This document shows, in pieces, positions 49,534 through 58,606 of a stretch of DNA of 64,000 bases; position 1 is the stretch's first letter; each line of letters begins with the position of its first letter. The position numbers and the translations under genes were made by a program. The notes under the pieces were generated by a model that saw only the letters and a program-made list of their open reading frames with translations, did no database searches and was not told where the DNA came from. This DNA comes from Mycobacteriaceae bacterium (GTDB lineage: Bacteria > Actinomycetota > Actinomycetes > Mycobacteriales > Mycobacteriaceae): contig JAIEPH010000007.1 of NCBI GenBank assembly GCA_019749805.1, forward strand, positions 1-64,000. The letters run 5' to 3'.

Positions 49534-50559
49534 GTGAAGAGCGTCGTGATCGATACGCCGGGACAAGTGCGGGTGGAGACGCTGCCCGACCCAGCTCTAC
49601 CTGGCCCCGACGGTGCCGTCATTGAGGTGAGATCTGCTGCCATCTGCGGCTCAGATCTGCACTTCTACGAGGGCGATTACCCGTTGGGCGAACCGGTTGC
49701 ACTTGGGCACGAGGCGGTCGGCACGATCGTCGAGATCGGCCCCGATGTGCGCACGTTCGCGATCGGTGATGAGGTGCTCGTCTCGTCTGTCGCCGGCTGC
49801 GGATCCTGCGCGGGGTGCGAAACCCGTGATCCGGTGACGTGCGTCAGGGGTCCACGAATCTTCGGCGCCGGCGCACTCGGCGGGGCTCAATCGGAGCTGC
49901 TGGCGGTGCCCGCAGCGGACTTCCAGCTGATGCGCCTGCCCCACGACATCGACACCGAGGAGGCGCTCCTGCTGACGGACAACCTCGCCACCGGGTGGGC
50001 GGCCGCACAACGCGCCGACTTCCCGCCCGGCGGAACGATCGTCGTTCTCGGACTCGGTGCTGTAGGACTGTGCGCGGTGTTGAGCGCGCTGACACTCGGC
50101 GCGGGCACCGTCTTCGCCGTCGACCCGGTCGAAGGCCGACGACTCCGTGCCGAACGGCTCGGCGCCACCCCGCTGGAACCGCCTGTGCTGCAGGCAGTGC
50201 TGGAGGCTACGGGCGGACGTGGCGCGGCCACCGTCATCGACGCCGTCGGCAGTGACGGATCGATGTCAGACGCGCTCAACTTGGTCCGCGCCGGCGGCAC
50301 TGTCTCGGTGGTCGGCGTGCACAACCTCGATCCGTTTCCGTTCCCCGCCACGATCAGCCTCATTCGCAGCATCACTCTGAGGATGACGACCGCGCCCGTC
50401 CAGCGCACCTGGCCCGAACTGGTTCCGCTGCTCCGGTCGGGTCGTCTGGACGTCAGCGGCATCTTCACCGACACCATGCCGTTGTCCGACGCGTCGGCGG
50501 CCTATACCGCAGTGGCGGCGCGGACCGCTGACTGTGTCAAGGTTGCCCTGACCATCTGA
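49534..50559 (+). CDS. zinc-dependent alcohol dehydrogenase (MDR superfamily)
   Basis: About 340 residues. I prefer GTG 49534 (KSVVIDTPGQVRVETLPDP), which starts as family members do, with GAAAGG 10 bp before; ATG 49504 is possible. Catalytic zinc: Cys in ICGSDLHFYEGD and His-Glu in GHEAVG. Structural zinc GCGSCAGCETRDPVTC, all four Cys present. NAD(P)-binding GLGAVGLCA. Medium-chain dehydrogenase acting on an alcohol, substrate unknown. It follows the serine hydrolase gene closely in the same direction. Confidence 0.9.
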   Translation: MKSVVIDTPGQVRVETLPDPALPGPDGAVIEVRSAAICGSDLHFYEGDYPLGEPVALGHEAVGTIVEIGPDVRTFAIGDEVLVSSVAGCGSCAGCETRDPVTCVRGPRIFGAGALGGAQSELLAVPAADFQLMRLPHDIDTEEALLLTDNLATGWAAAQRADFPPGGTIVVLGLGAVGLCAVLSALTLGAGTVFAVDPVEGRRLRAERLGATPLEPPVLQAVLEATGGRGAATVIDAVGSDGSMSDALNLVRAGGTVSVVGVHNLDPFPFPATISLIRSITLRMTTAPVQRTWPELVPLLRSGRLDVSGIFTDTMPLSDASAAYTAVAARTADCVKVALTI

Positions 50560-50604
50560 GCCGAGACGATCTCGGTCGACTGCCGACGAAGTTGCGAGAA
50601 GTCC

Positions 50605-50820
50605 TCAGACCCAACTATTCCACCCCACGCAGATGCAGTGAACGGCCGAATTGAGGCCGGTCATGTGTTGGCACACGTATCGGCCATGACCGTAGAGTTC
50701 GTGAGCCTCTTCCGGCGTGCCCCGAAAATCGAGGTTGTGACACTCTTTCGCGTGGCCACAAGTACGGCAGTACTCCGTCAGTGGTTCAACGACGTCTTGC
50801 GATTCCAAGCTGTCTGTCAT
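50605..50820 (-). CDS. small Cys/His-rich protein, possible zinc-binding
   Basis: 71 residues with a good GAGGAG ribosome site 9 bp before ATG 50820. Contains CRTCGHAKECH (18-28), then GRYVCQHMTG and HCICVGW: six Cys and several His, compatible with a small zinc-binding module. No signal peptide or membrane helix. It converges with the alcohol dehydrogenase gene. No family was recognised. Confidence 0.6.
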   Translation of the reverse strand: MTDSLESQDVVEPLTEYCRTCGHAKECHNLDFRGTPEEAHELYGHGRYVCQHMTGLNSAVHCICVGWNSWV

Positions 50821-51218
50821 GATCGTGCGCTCCTCAACGATTGATTACCGTCAGAATGTGCGCCGACACCGCTGTCCTGTAGGGCCGATTGGCCCTCATT
50901 GGCAGTGGCATTGTGCTCACGGCCAGCCATCGACAAGTACGTTTCCCACTAGCGGCGTGAGACCGCGAGTGCGCCACGAACAAGAGTCCCGCCAAGATAC
51001 GGAAAGCGCCGAGCGTAATCGCGGACGCGTGCAGTGATTTCACGTTGGTGTTGTGGGTGGACGTCGAGGTCATGACTTCATCGTGCGTGAGGCGCGCACC
51101 GATGTCACTTCACGCATAGACGATTCAAATCTTGTGTGTTCGATATGAGCATCTGGTAGCGGTCCGTCGCGAACCTACATTGGATGCACAAGCAGAACAA
51201 CAACTTTGGAGGTTCTCC
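50821..51218. other. 398-bp interval with a possible degenerate small-membrane-protein remnant
   Basis: On the minus strand a 79-residue frame (50834-51073) has an N-terminal hydrophobic segment (TLGAFRILAGLLFVAH) reminiscent of DoxX-like helices, then loses membrane character. A second frame nearby reads TPLVGNVLVDGWP before a stop, suggesting a frameshift. I would not call a gene. The right end holds the promoter of the secreted protein at 51219. Confidence 0.3.
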
Positions 51219-51515
51219 ATGAAGCACGTCATCTTGATCGGCACTACAGCTAGTGCTCTGGCGATTTCGGCGCTCGCCGTCGTCGGCGCTGCCTCGGCCG
51301 CACCGACAGGTCCGTCCGATGTCGACGAGACTGTACGGTCGCTCGAGGCAAGTGGTTACACCGTGATCATCAATCGGACCGGCGCCGCGCCGCTGTCGGG
51401 GTGCTCTGTCACGTCGGTCCGTCCCGGGGTCACCCACCAGACGACTGACGTCCGAGGCAGCGACATCGATCCGCTGATCATCTCGGACACGGTCTATGTC
51501 GACGTGACCTGCTGA
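51219..51515 (+). CDS. small secreted protein of unknown function
   Basis: 98 residues from ATG 51219, preceded by TTGGAGG. Signal peptide about 1-26 (KHVILIGTTASALAIS, ending ASA). The mature part of about 70 residues has just two Cys, GCSVTS and the C-terminal VDVTC, which could form one disulfide. Small exported mycobacterial proteins of this type are common and mostly uncharacterised. It converges with the sensor kinase gene (22-bp tail overlap). Confidence 0.75.
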   Translation: MKHVILIGTTASALAISALAVVGAASAAPTGPSDVDETVRSLEASGYTVIINRTGAAPLSGCSVTSVRPGVTHQTTDVRGSDIDPLIISDTVYVDVTC

Positions 51516-53005
51516 GCCATCGTCGCGACCGCCGGCATCCGGACGCTGAAAGTGGTTGTTCCTGAATCGGATTGGGCTTGTATCGTACCGCCGTGCGCCT
51601 CCGCGATCGAGGCGGCGATCGACAGCCCCAATCCGAAACTGCCGCCCTCCCGGGACCTCGACTTGTCGGCGCGCACGAAGCGCTCGAACAGATGGGGGAG
51701 AAGTTCGGAATCAATCCCCGGCCCGTCGTCTGACACTGCCACTTCGGCGTAGGCCTTGCCGTCATCAGCTCGACCGGTAACGACGATGGTGATCACCGTC
51801 GTGCCTTCGGGGGTGTGCACCCGCGCGTTGGACAACAACACGGCCAGCATCTGATGCAGTCGGGCTCGGTCGCCACGAACCCACACGGCAGCGTCGGGGA
51901 TCTCGATCCGCCACTGATGGGTGGGTGCCGAAACTCTCGCATCGTTGACTGCGTCAGTCACCAACTCGGTGAGATCCACGTCGGCGTTTTCAAGATCGTG
52001 ACCCTCGTCCAGACGTGCCAACAGCAGCAGGTCGGCAACCAAGGAACTCATTCGATGCGCTTCGGCCTCGATTCGTGCCAGCGAATACTCAGTGGTCTCG
52101 GGCAATACCGAACTATCCTGCCGGGTCAACTCGGCATAGCCATGGATCGCAGCTAGAGGCGTGCGCAGTTCGTGACTGGCGTCGGTGATGAACTGACGCA
52201 TGCGCCGATCTGACGCGGCGACATCGGCGAGGGCGCGTTCGACATGATCGAGCAGACGGTTGAGCGTGTCGCCGACGAGCCCGACCTCGGTGCGGGGATC
52301 CGTGTCACGGGTCGGAACGCGCGGTGTGATGGCGTAGTTGTCGCGGTCGAGCGGAAGGGTCGCCACCTCAGCTGCTGTCGACGACACACGCCGCAGTGGG
52401 CGCAGCGCGTACCGCACGACGGCCACCGTGCTCAGCGCCGTGACCAGCAACGCGAGCGCGGTCATCGCGGACACGGTCACGGTTTCACGCACCATCGCGT
52501 TCCATGCCGGCGTGCGTGATACTCCGGTCACCAGCATCTCGTCGCCGTCACCGGGGCGGCTGACCATCCGGTACCAACCCAGCCCGGGCAGTTGGACGGT
52601 GTGTGGTCCCACTCCGGCCGCAGGCGTCTCGGCGATCGCCCCGAGTGCTATCTCCGGTGCGGGTCGTCCCTCGCCGTCGACGAAGTAGGCCGAATCGACG
52701 ACCTTGCCATCCTGGATCAAAGCGACGACATTGCCCTCCGCCTGCCCGATGAGTTGCGTGAGCGGCTTCATCGCCCCCGGCGGTGGAACATCACCTGTTT
52801 GCAGCGGCGTAACCCGGTATTTCGTCACCGACTGGCTGAAACCGTCTGCGGCGCCTGATAGTTGGCTGTCGATGATGCCCAGTACCGAGGATCGCAGCGT
52901 CACCACCGACATGGTTCCCACGGTCACCAGCACGACCATGACCACCGCGGAAACACCGATGACCAGTTGTCGTAGCAGGCTCCACTGCCGCCACGCTTGC
53001 TTCAT
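51494..53005 (-). CDS. sensor histidine kinase (TrcS-like)
   Basis: 503 residues from ATG 53005, which overlaps the regulator stop (ATGA); the longer frame to 53140 runs inside the regulator. Two membrane helices (about 15-38 and 182-205) flank an extracytoplasmic sensor of about 140 residues. Then HAMP, H-box FITDASHELRTPLAAIHGY with the phospho-His, N-box VLLSNARVHT, VSDDGPGI and GGSFGLGLSIA. An intact HK for the neighbouring regulator. The stimulus is unknown; it reads most like TrcS. Confidence 0.93.
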   Translation of the reverse strand: MKQAWRQWSLLRQLVIGVSAVVMVVLVTVGTMSVVTLRSSVLGIIDSQLSGAADGFSQSVTKYRVTPLQTGDVPPPGAMKPLTQLIGQAEGNVVALIQDGKVVDSAYFVDGEGRPAPEIALGAIAETPAAGVGPHTVQLPGLGWYRMVSRPGDGDEMLVTGVSRTPAWNAMVRETVTVSAMTALALLVTALSTVAVVRYALRPLRRVSSTAAEVATLPLDRDNYAITPRVPTRDTDPRTEVGLVGDTLNRLLDHVERALADVAASDRRMRQFITDASHELRTPLAAIHGYAELTRQDSSVLPETTEYSLARIEAEAHRMSSLVADLLLLARLDEGHDLENADVDLTELVTDAVNDARVSAPTHQWRIEIPDAAVWVRGDRARLHQMLAVLLSNARVHTPEGTTVITIVVTGRADDGKAYAEVAVSDDGPGIDSELLPHLFERFVRADKSRSREGGSFGLGLSIAASIAEAHGGTIQAQSDSGTTTFSVRMPAVATMAQQVTST

Positions 53006-53769
53006 TCCGGTTGCCGCAGCATGTATCCCACGCCGCGTACGGTGTGCAGCATGGGTTCGTGGGCAGCGTCGATCTTCTTTCTCAGATACGAGACGTAGAG
53101 ATCGACGATGCTCGATCGTCCGCCGAAATCGTAGTTCCACACTCGTCGCAGAATCTCTTGACGAGTGACCGCCCGTCGTGGATTTCGCATGAGGAACCGC
53201 AACAGCTCGAACTCGGTCGAGGTCAAGGAGATCGGTATACCGCGGCGGGTCACTTCGCGGCTGGCTACATCGAGTTTGAGGTCGCCCACCGTCAGCGTCT
53301 CGTCATCGGTGGGCGTGAGATAGGCAGACCGGCGAACCAGTCCGCGCAGCCGCGCGACGAGTTCCTCGAGTGAGAACGGCTTCGTCATGTAGTCGTCGCC
53401 GCCGGCGGTCAAACCGGAGACACGGTCGGCGACCGAATCGCGTGCGGTCAGGAACAGGATCGGTGTGTAGGTGTCGGAGTCACGTATTTGCGCCAGCACA
53501 CCCAGGCCGTCCATGTCCGGCAGCATGATGTCGAGGACGATCACGTCGGGCGTGTTGGCGCGATACTTGTCGACCGCTTCGGCGGCATCGTGTGCGACGT
53601 CGATCTCCCAGCCTTCGTACTGCAGGGCCATCCGCACGAGGTTGGTCAGCGCACGTTCATCGTCGACCAGGAGCACACGAATAGCTGACCCGTCGGCGCG
53701 GTACATCCGAGGCAGTTGGCCGAGGACAGCGCGACGAGGCTCCCGGTTTCCGACCGGCGCAGACGTCAC
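53002..53769 (-). CDS. OmpR-family response regulator (TrcR-like)
   Basis: 255 residues from a GTG; an ATG at about residue 22 is an alternative. Receiver domain with acidic pair VDDE (about 35-38), phospho-acceptor Asp in VIVLDIMLPD (about 79), conserved Thr and Lys in FLTARD and MTKPFS. C-terminal winged helix: ISLTSTEFELLRFL and SSIVDLYVSYLRKKID. Works with the sensor kinase downstream (4-bp overlap). The region upstream (53770-53944) holds only promoter sequence. Confidence 0.93.
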   Translation of the reverse strand: MTSAPVGNREPRRAVLGQLPRMYRADGSAIRVLLVDDERALTNLVRMALQYEGWEIDVAHDAAEAVDKYRANTPDVIVLDIMLPDMDGLGVLAQIRDSDTYTPILFLTARDSVADRVSGLTAGGDDYMTKPFSLEELVARLRGLVRRSAYLTPTDDETLTVGDLKLDVASREVTRRGIPISLTSTEFELLRFLMRNPRRAVTRQEILRRVWNYDFGGRSSIVDLYVSYLRKKIDAAHEPMLHTVRGVGYMLRQPE

Positions 53770-53944
53770 CCGACCATTCTCGCGGACTCACGGCGGGCCG
53801 TCACCGTCCTCATAGGAATTTCACATGTGCGGCCGCACGAGCCATGACCGACGGAGTTGAATCGATCGACGGTGGCGCGATGACCTGCAGTGACGCCGGC
53901 GCCGACGGTCCGGTGAGATTCAGTGACGTAAACCGCCACCACAT

Positions 53945-53959
53945 GGGACCTTCGGCCCT
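53945..53959. promoter_or_regulatory. DosR-box-like site upstream of the membrane protein
   Basis: GGGACCTTCGGCCCT fits the mycobacterial DosR half-site pattern (GGGAC, then GNCCCT), with near-palindromic symmetry. It lies 77 bp before ATG 54037. Confidence 0.6.
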
Positions 53960-54036
53960 GGAGTGTGGATTACACGAGGGGTGGTATTGGCGTCGAGATC
54001 GACGGATCTCGTGAATCGTCTTCGAATCGAGAGATC

Positions 54037-54498
54037 ATGAGTGTGCAAGCGCAACACCGCACCAGAATGTTCGCCCGCGTGCTGGGCCCATTCTTTACGA
54101 TCATCGCCATCATCGTCGCGTTGCGCGCCCCCGACATGCGGCAGCTACTGTCCGAGTTCACCGCAAGCGATGTGTGGCCCTGGGTGACAGGGGCCTTCAT
54201 CCTCATGGGTGGCGTCGCGATCGTCGCGTTCCATCAACTCTGGCGCGGCCCGGCCGCGATCATCGTGTCCGTCCTCGGATGGCTGCTCGTGGCGCGCGGA
54301 GTTTTTCTTCTTGCCTTCCCCGACACCTTCGCCTCTGTGGCCAATCGTGTCATCGGAGCGGCCGTCGTATGGCAGGTGGCATACCTGGTGTCTGCGGCCG
54401 TCGGTCTGTATCTGACGTATGTGGGGTGGAAACCCGTCGGAAAAGATCAGCAGGCTTCGAATCTCCACATCAGTAGCGATTTTCCCAGCGCTGCCTGA
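54037..54498 (+). CDS. small integral membrane protein, DosR island
   Basis: 153 residues from ATG 54037; the frame extends to 53965 but the extra residues overlap the regulatory region. Four predicted membrane helices (about 14-31, 48-68, 75-95, 105-127) with short loops and no known domain. A DosR-box-like sequence lies 77 bp upstream, so induction under hypoxia or NO is likely. Function unknown. Confidence 0.75.
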   Translation: MSVQAQHRTRMFARVLGPFFTIIAIIVALRAPDMRQLLSEFTASDVWPWVTGAFILMGGVAIVAFHQLWRGPAAIIVSVLGWLLVARGVFLLAFPDTFASVANRVIGAAVVWQVAYLVSAAVGLYLTYVGWKPVGKDQQASNLHISSDFPSAA

Positions 54499-54582
54499 GG
54501 CGCCGACCGGTGGTGCCACAGCCTTGGCGCAGGCACGTCGTACATTCGGGCAAGCATCGAAGTGACCCTAGCCGCCGGTTTC

Positions 54583-54595
54583 GGGACTTTGGTCC
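54583..54595. promoter_or_regulatory. DosR-box-like site upstream of the three-helix protein/USP operon
   Basis: GGGACTTTGGTCC is a near-palindrome of the DosR type, flanked by TTC on the left. It ends 37 bp before the start at 54633. Confidence 0.6.
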
Positions 54596-54632
54596 GTAGC
54601 TGCTTGGCACTTCTTCGACGCAGACTCTGACG

Positions 54633-54932
54633 GTGACCACTTTCGCGGCACCGTTGGTGCACGACGAACTCGACAGCGTCGTGTCGACACTGTGCGCCCG
54701 ACTCCCCGGCCGTACGCGAAGGGAAGTCGAGGCGGTCGTGGCAGCGGTGTACGCCGAGTTGGCCGCCGGAGCGACTGTCACCGCCCATTTGATCCCTTTG
54801 ACGCTCAATCGAAGTCGACGCCTTTTGACCACTCGCTCAGGAGAGACTTCGGATTTGCATTCGTCTGAACCGCTGTGGATCGAGGCGAGCGCCGGAGGAA
54901 GCCTTCCGGCAAATGAAAGGAGCGCGAAATGA
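54633..54932 (+). CDS. small helical protein (three-helix-bundle type)
   Basis: 99 residues, GTG start. The N-terminal 60 residues form predicted amphipathic helices: VHDELDSVVSTLCARL, TRREVEAVVAAVYAELA and THLIPLTLNRSRRLL-like; the last 35 residues look disordered. Similar small proteins with a three-helix dimerisation domain are common in mycobacteria, often beside stress genes, with unknown role. Its stop overlaps the start of the USP gene by 4 bp, so it is translationally coupled to it and shares its DosR-type promoter. Confidence 0.75.
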   Translation: MTTFAAPLVHDELDSVVSTLCARLPGRTRREVEAVVAAVYAELAAGATVTAHLIPLTLNRSRRLLTTRSGETSDLHSSEPLWIEASAGGSLPANERSAK

Positions 54933-55831
54933 ACTCTGTCGCAGGTTCTTCAGAGGCGAAGTATCACGGGATCATCGTCGGTGTTGACGGCTCGCCTGCC
55001 TCAGACGTGGCGACGGAGTGGGCCGCTCGGGACGCGGCACTACGCAACGTCCCGTTGACGGTCGTCCACATTCTTCCGGCGACGTCTATCGGGCCATGGG
55101 TGGACATGCCCATATCGGCGGACTATTGGTCCCAGTGCGACCGACGCGCCGACCAGATAGTTGATGACGCGATGCGGGTGGTCGCCGAGGCCACCTCCGG
55201 CGCACCGAGCCTCGCCACGGCCCGTCGCGTGGTTTCCGGATCTGCGGTGCCGACTCTCGTGGACATGTCGAAAGACGCGGAAATGGTGGTGGTCGGGCGC
55301 CGCGGTCTCGGCGGCGTGGAGAGGCTTCTGCTGGGCTCGGTCAGCTCGGGCCTGCTGCACCATGCGTATTGTCCGGTGGCGGTGATCCACGACGAGGAGC
55401 CGGTCACGGATTACTCCGTCGGGGCGCCCGTGCTCGTCGGTATCGACGGGTCGCCGGCCTCCGAGCAGGCGACGGCCATCGCCTTCGACGAGGCGTCGCG
55501 GCGTGGCGTAGAACTGGTGGCGATCCACACCTGGATGAACAACGCGGATTTCCCCCTCGACGTGCGTCCCGAGGGTGTGGCCGAGCAAGCCGACGAGGAA
55601 CTCGCGCAACGGCTTGCAGGCTGGGGGGAGCGCTATCCGGATGTCGTCGTCCGGCGCGTCATCGGTCAGGACAACCCGGTACATCGTCTGCTCAAGGAAT
55701 CCGAACGTGCACAACTACTGGTGGTAGGCAGCCATGGACACGGAGGATTCGCCGGTCTTCTGTTGGGTTCGGTGAGTTCGGCTGTCGCGCAGGCAGCACG
55801 CATCCCGGTCATCGTGGCACGCCGGTCCTGA
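54929..55831 (+). CDS. universal stress protein, tandem USP domains
   Basis: 300 residues, two USP domains of about 145 residues. Both have the ATP-binding Gx2Gx9G(S/T) motif: GRRGLGGVERLLLGS (about 127-141) and GSHGHGGFAGLLLGS (about 268-282), so both should bind ATP. Mycobacterial tandem USPs are classic DosR-regulon members linked to slow growth under hypoxia. It is downstream of the small helical protein and the DosR-box-like site at 54583. Confidence 0.93.
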   Translation: MNSVAGSSEAKYHGIIVGVDGSPASDVATEWAARDAALRNVPLTVVHILPATSIGPWVDMPISADYWSQCDRRADQIVDDAMRVVAEATSGAPSLATARRVVSGSAVPTLVDMSKDAEMVVVGRRGLGGVERLLLGSVSSGLLHHAYCPVAVIHDEEPVTDYSVGAPVLVGIDGSPASEQATAIAFDEASRRGVELVAIHTWMNNADFPLDVRPEGVAEQADEELAQRLAGWGERYPDVVVRRVIGQDNPVHRLLKESERAQLLVVGSHGHGGFAGLLLGSVSSAVAQAARIPVIVARRS

Positions 55832-55866
55832 GACTATGATTTCGACTCCGCAAGTCATATGTGTCC

Positions 55867-55881
55867 GGGCCTTTAGACCCT
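55867..55881. promoter_or_regulatory. DosR-box-like site upstream of the Acg paralogue
   Basis: GGGCCTTTAGACCCT matches the DosR consensus core (GGGNCTTNNGNCCCT-type) with palindromic arms. It lies 71 bp before the chosen start at 55952. Confidence 0.65.
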
Positions 55882-55951
55882 CTCGATGATGACCGAGAAA
55901 GCGGCACTCTGGAAAGAAGACAACAACTTCTGTTATCGAAGTGGGGACGAG

Positions 55952-56944
55952 ATGAGCGCGCATTTTCCAGATGCCGAGACCATCAGATCAGCGTTGCTGC
56001 TGGCCCTTCGGGCACCGTCGGTGCACAACTCGCAGCCGTGGCGTTGGGCGATCGGCGATCGCAGTCTGCATCTCTACGCAGACCGCGATCGGCAACTGCC
56101 GAACACCGACCCCGACGGCCGGGACCTATTGCTGAGCTGTGGTGCCGCGCTCAACCACTGCGTGACAGCCTTCGCTGCACTGGGTTGGGCGGCCAGGATC
56201 CACCGGTTTCCCAACCCCGCCGATGCTGACCACCTGGCTTCGATTGAGCTTCGTCGGCAGACGCCGGCCGATCTCGACATCGCCCTGGCGGCGGCGATTC
56301 CACGCCGACGCACTGACCGCCGAAATTACAGTCACTGGCCGGTCGCGAAAGGCGATCTTGCGTTGGTGGGCGCTCGCGCTGCACGTGCGGGTGTGACCAT
56401 GCGCCGAATCGACGACCTCTCACACTTGAAGCTGATCGTGGCCGAGGCTGTTTCGCGCCATTCGACCGACCTCGCCTATACGGCGGAATTGGCAGCGTGG
56501 AGTGGGAGGTACGCGTCGGAGGCCGGAGTTCCTGCTCGGAGCACGCCGGTGCCGGATTCGGCAGCGATGATTCCTGCGCGGTGGTTCGCCGGTCCGGTGC
56601 TCGCTCAACCGCCCGACCTGGATGCAGCCGAGGACAACGCCATAGTCGTCGCCCTAGGCACCTCGAGCGACGACGACCTGTCGAGGTTGCGCGCCGGTGA
56701 AGCGACAAGCGTGGTGCTCCTCACTGCGACTGCGCTGGGCCTCGCCACTTGCCCCATCACCGAGCCACTCGAGATCGCCGAGACCCGAGAAGCGGTCAGG
56801 GCCGACGTGTTCGGTGAGGAAGGCTATCCGCAGATGCTGTTGCGCATCGGCTGGGCTCCGGTCAACACTGATCCGTTGCCCGCCACACCGCGCCGCGAAC
56901 TGGCAGAAGTCGTTGCCAGGTTGGACAATTCGCGACTCGACTGA
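55952..56944 (+). CDS. Acg-family FMN-binding nitroreductase-like protein
   Basis: 330 residues from ATG 55952, preceded by GGGGACGA; ATG 55886 would add 22 residues. Reads as a diverged paralogue of Acg (Rv2032): LALRAPSVHNSQPWRW at the N-terminus, CGAALNHCVTAFAALGW and a C-terminal LATCPITEPLEIAE. Acg-type proteins have a nitroreductase fold with a covering lid; FMN is bound but no reductase activity is known, and FMN sequestration has been suggested. It is preceded by a DosR-box-like site and is the third stress-type gene of the island. Confidence 0.88.
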   Translation: MSAHFPDAETIRSALLLALRAPSVHNSQPWRWAIGDRSLHLYADRDRQLPNTDPDGRDLLLSCGAALNHCVTAFAALGWAARIHRFPNPADADHLASIELRRQTPADLDIALAAAIPRRRTDRRNYSHWPVAKGDLALVGARAARAGVTMRRIDDLSHLKLIVAEAVSRHSTDLAYTAELAAWSGRYASEAGVPARSTPVPDSAAMIPARWFAGPVLAQPPDLDAAEDNAIVVALGTSSDDDLSRLRAGEATSVVLLTATALGLATCPITEPLEIAETREAVRADVFGEEGYPQMLLRIGWAPVNTDPLPATPRRELAEVVARLDNSRLD

Positions 56945-56974
56945 GCAGTGTTCGGTGAATGTATAGCGTGGCCC

Positions 56975-56989
56975 ACGACGTCAGGCCCT
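56975..56989. promoter_or_regulatory. weak DosR-box-like site upstream of a USP gene
   Basis: ACGACGTCAGGCCCT agrees with GGGACTTCAGGCCCT at 12 of 15 positions. It lies 19 bp before ATG 57009, which is close for an activator site, so it is only a candidate. Confidence 0.35.
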
Positions 56990-57008
56990 GAGTAGAAGGA
57001 GTCCGCAA

Positions 57009-57899
57009 ATGTCAATCTCTGAAACACATCACGGCATACTCGTAGGCGCCGACGGATCACCTCAGTCAAAGGTGGCCGTCGATTGGGCGGCCCGAGAGGC
57101 CTCGATGCGCAACCTTCCGCTGTCGATCATCCACGTCATACAGTCACCCTCAGTGCGAATGTGGCCTGAGATCCCCATGCCCGAGGAGGTCCTCGCTCGT
57201 ATCGAGAGAGACGGCCAAGAGAGTCTCAGTGATGCACGCAGGACCGCGCAGGCGGCGACGGCGGGCTCGCGTCAGATTCCTATCGAGACTGAGTTGATCT
57301 CGGGTGGTGTATTGCCAACGCTGATCGATCTGTCCAAGGACGCGGAAATGATCGTCGTGGGATGCCGCGGTACCGGGCCGATCAACCGGCGACTGCTCGG
57401 GTCGATCAGCAGGGGTCTCATTCAGCACGCTCATGCCCCAATCGCGGTCATTCATGACGAGGACCCGTTGATGGCGCACCCCGCCAAGGCGCCTGTCCTT
57501 GTCGGCATCGACGGTTCGCCGGTATCCGAGGCGGCTACGGCGGTCGCATTCGAAGAAGCTTCCCGCCGTGGCGTCGACCTCGTCGCCCTGCACGTTTGGA
57601 GCGACTTCGGGCTCTTCGAGGTGCCCGAAACCGAGTTGCCGGCTCTGCAACGGCGCGCGGACGAGACACTCTCAGAGCGCCTGGCGGGCTGGCAGGAGCG
57701 TTATCCCGACGTACGCGTGCGGCCCGTCGTTGCCCTCAACCGTCCCGTGCACCAGTTGCTCGAGAGGTCCGAGGCGGCGCAGTTGACCGTCGTCGGCAGC
57801 CACGGCCGAGGTGGGTTCGCAGGCATGCTGCTAGGTTCTGTCAGTCTGGCCGTCGCGGAGTCGGCGCGCATGCCGGTTCTGGTGGTACGCCCGACCTGA
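57009..57899 (+). CDS. universal stress protein, tandem USP domains
   Basis: 296 residues, ATG preceded by AAGGAG. Two USP domains, the motifs being GCRGTGPINRRLLGS (about 117-131) and GSHGRGGFAGMLLGS (about 264-278). A close paralogue of the product of the gene at 54929. It converges with devR (16-bp gap). Its position beside devR and the weak box upstream make it a probable DosR target. Confidence 0.92.
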   Translation: MSISETHHGILVGADGSPQSKVAVDWAAREASMRNLPLSIIHVIQSPSVRMWPEIPMPEEVLARIERDGQESLSDARRTAQAATAGSRQIPIETELISGGVLPTLIDLSKDAEMIVVGCRGTGPINRRLLGSISRGLIQHAHAPIAVIHDEDPLMAHPAKAPVLVGIDGSPVSEAATAVAFEEASRRGVDLVALHVWSDFGLFEVPETELPALQRRADETLSERLAGWQERYPDVRVRPVVALNRPVHQLLERSEAAQLTVVGSHGRGGFAGMLLGSVSLAVAESARMPVLVVRPT

Positions 57900-57915
57900 G
57901 ATTGCTCGGGCGTGC

Positions 57916-58566
57916 CTATTCCTCGGGCCGGCGTTGGGATTGATCGAGTTTGGACACGAACACCGCCGCCTGGGTGCGGCGTTCCATACCCAGCTTGGCC
58001 AGTAGCCGTGATACGTAGTTCTTGACCGTCTTCTCCGCCAGGAACATCCGGGCAGCGATCTGCTTGTTGGTCAGACCCTCGCCGAGCAAATCGAGCAGCA
58101 CCCGCTCTTGGTCGCTGAGGCCCGCCAAGGGATCAGACTTCTCCGCAGCTCCCCGAAGTTTGGCCATCAGCGCTGCCGCAGCCCGATTGTCCAGAAGTGA
58201 ACGGCCGGCGCCGACCTCTTTGATCGCCTGAGCGAGTTCCATCCCCTTGATGTCCTTGACGACGTACCCGCTCGCACCGGCCAATATTGCGTCCAACATC
58301 GCCTCGTCAGACGTGAACGACGTGAGCATCAGACAGCGTAGATCGGGTAGCCGAGACAGTAGATCGCGGCACAGTTCGATGCCGTTGCCATCGGGGAGCC
58401 GCACGTCGAGGACCGCGACATCAGGCTGGAGGGCGGGAATACGTGCCAGCGCCTGGGCCGCAGATCCGGCCTCACCGATCACCTCCAGCTCCGGATCGGC
58501 GCTCAACAGGTCGATCAGCCCGCGCCGAACGACTTCGTGGTCATCGACGAGAAAGACTTTCACCAT
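57916..58566 (-). CDS. devR: DevR/DosR dormancy response regulator
   Basis: 216 residues from ATG 58566 ([17 protein letters not shown]); an upstream in-frame ATG at 58596 would add ten residues. NarL-type regulator: acidic pair Asp8-Asp9, phosphorylation Asp54, Lys104 and a C-terminal LuxR helix-turn-helix with [10 protein letters not shown] and KTVKNYV. DNA-contact Lys179, Lys182 and Asn183 and the phospho-site Thr198 of M. tuberculosis DevR are all in place. It activates the hypoxia/NO regulon by binding DosR boxes. It is the last gene of acg-usp-devR; no devS/dosT-type sensor follows, unlike the M. tuberculosis Rv3134c-devR-devS order. Confidence 0.95.
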   Translation of the reverse strand: MVKVFLVDDHEVVRRGLIDLLSADPELEVIGEAGSAAQALARIPALQPDVAVLDVRLPDGNGIELCRDLLSRLPDLRCLMLTSFTSDEAMLDAILAGASGYVVKDIKGMELAQAIKEVGAGRSLLDNRAAAALMAKLRGAAEKSDPLAGLSDQERVLLDLLGEGLTNKQIAARMFLAEKTVKNYVSRLLAKLGMERRTQAAVFVSKLDQSQRRPEE

Positions 58567-58606
58567 GTGAAATCCCCTCTCCGGAATGGCAGCCACGACG
58601 CAACGA

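Noticed and set aside
50834..51073. 79-codon minus-strand frame with one hydrophobic segment
   Set aside because: Loses membrane character after the first helix, and a neighbouring frame continues it; treated as possible debris.
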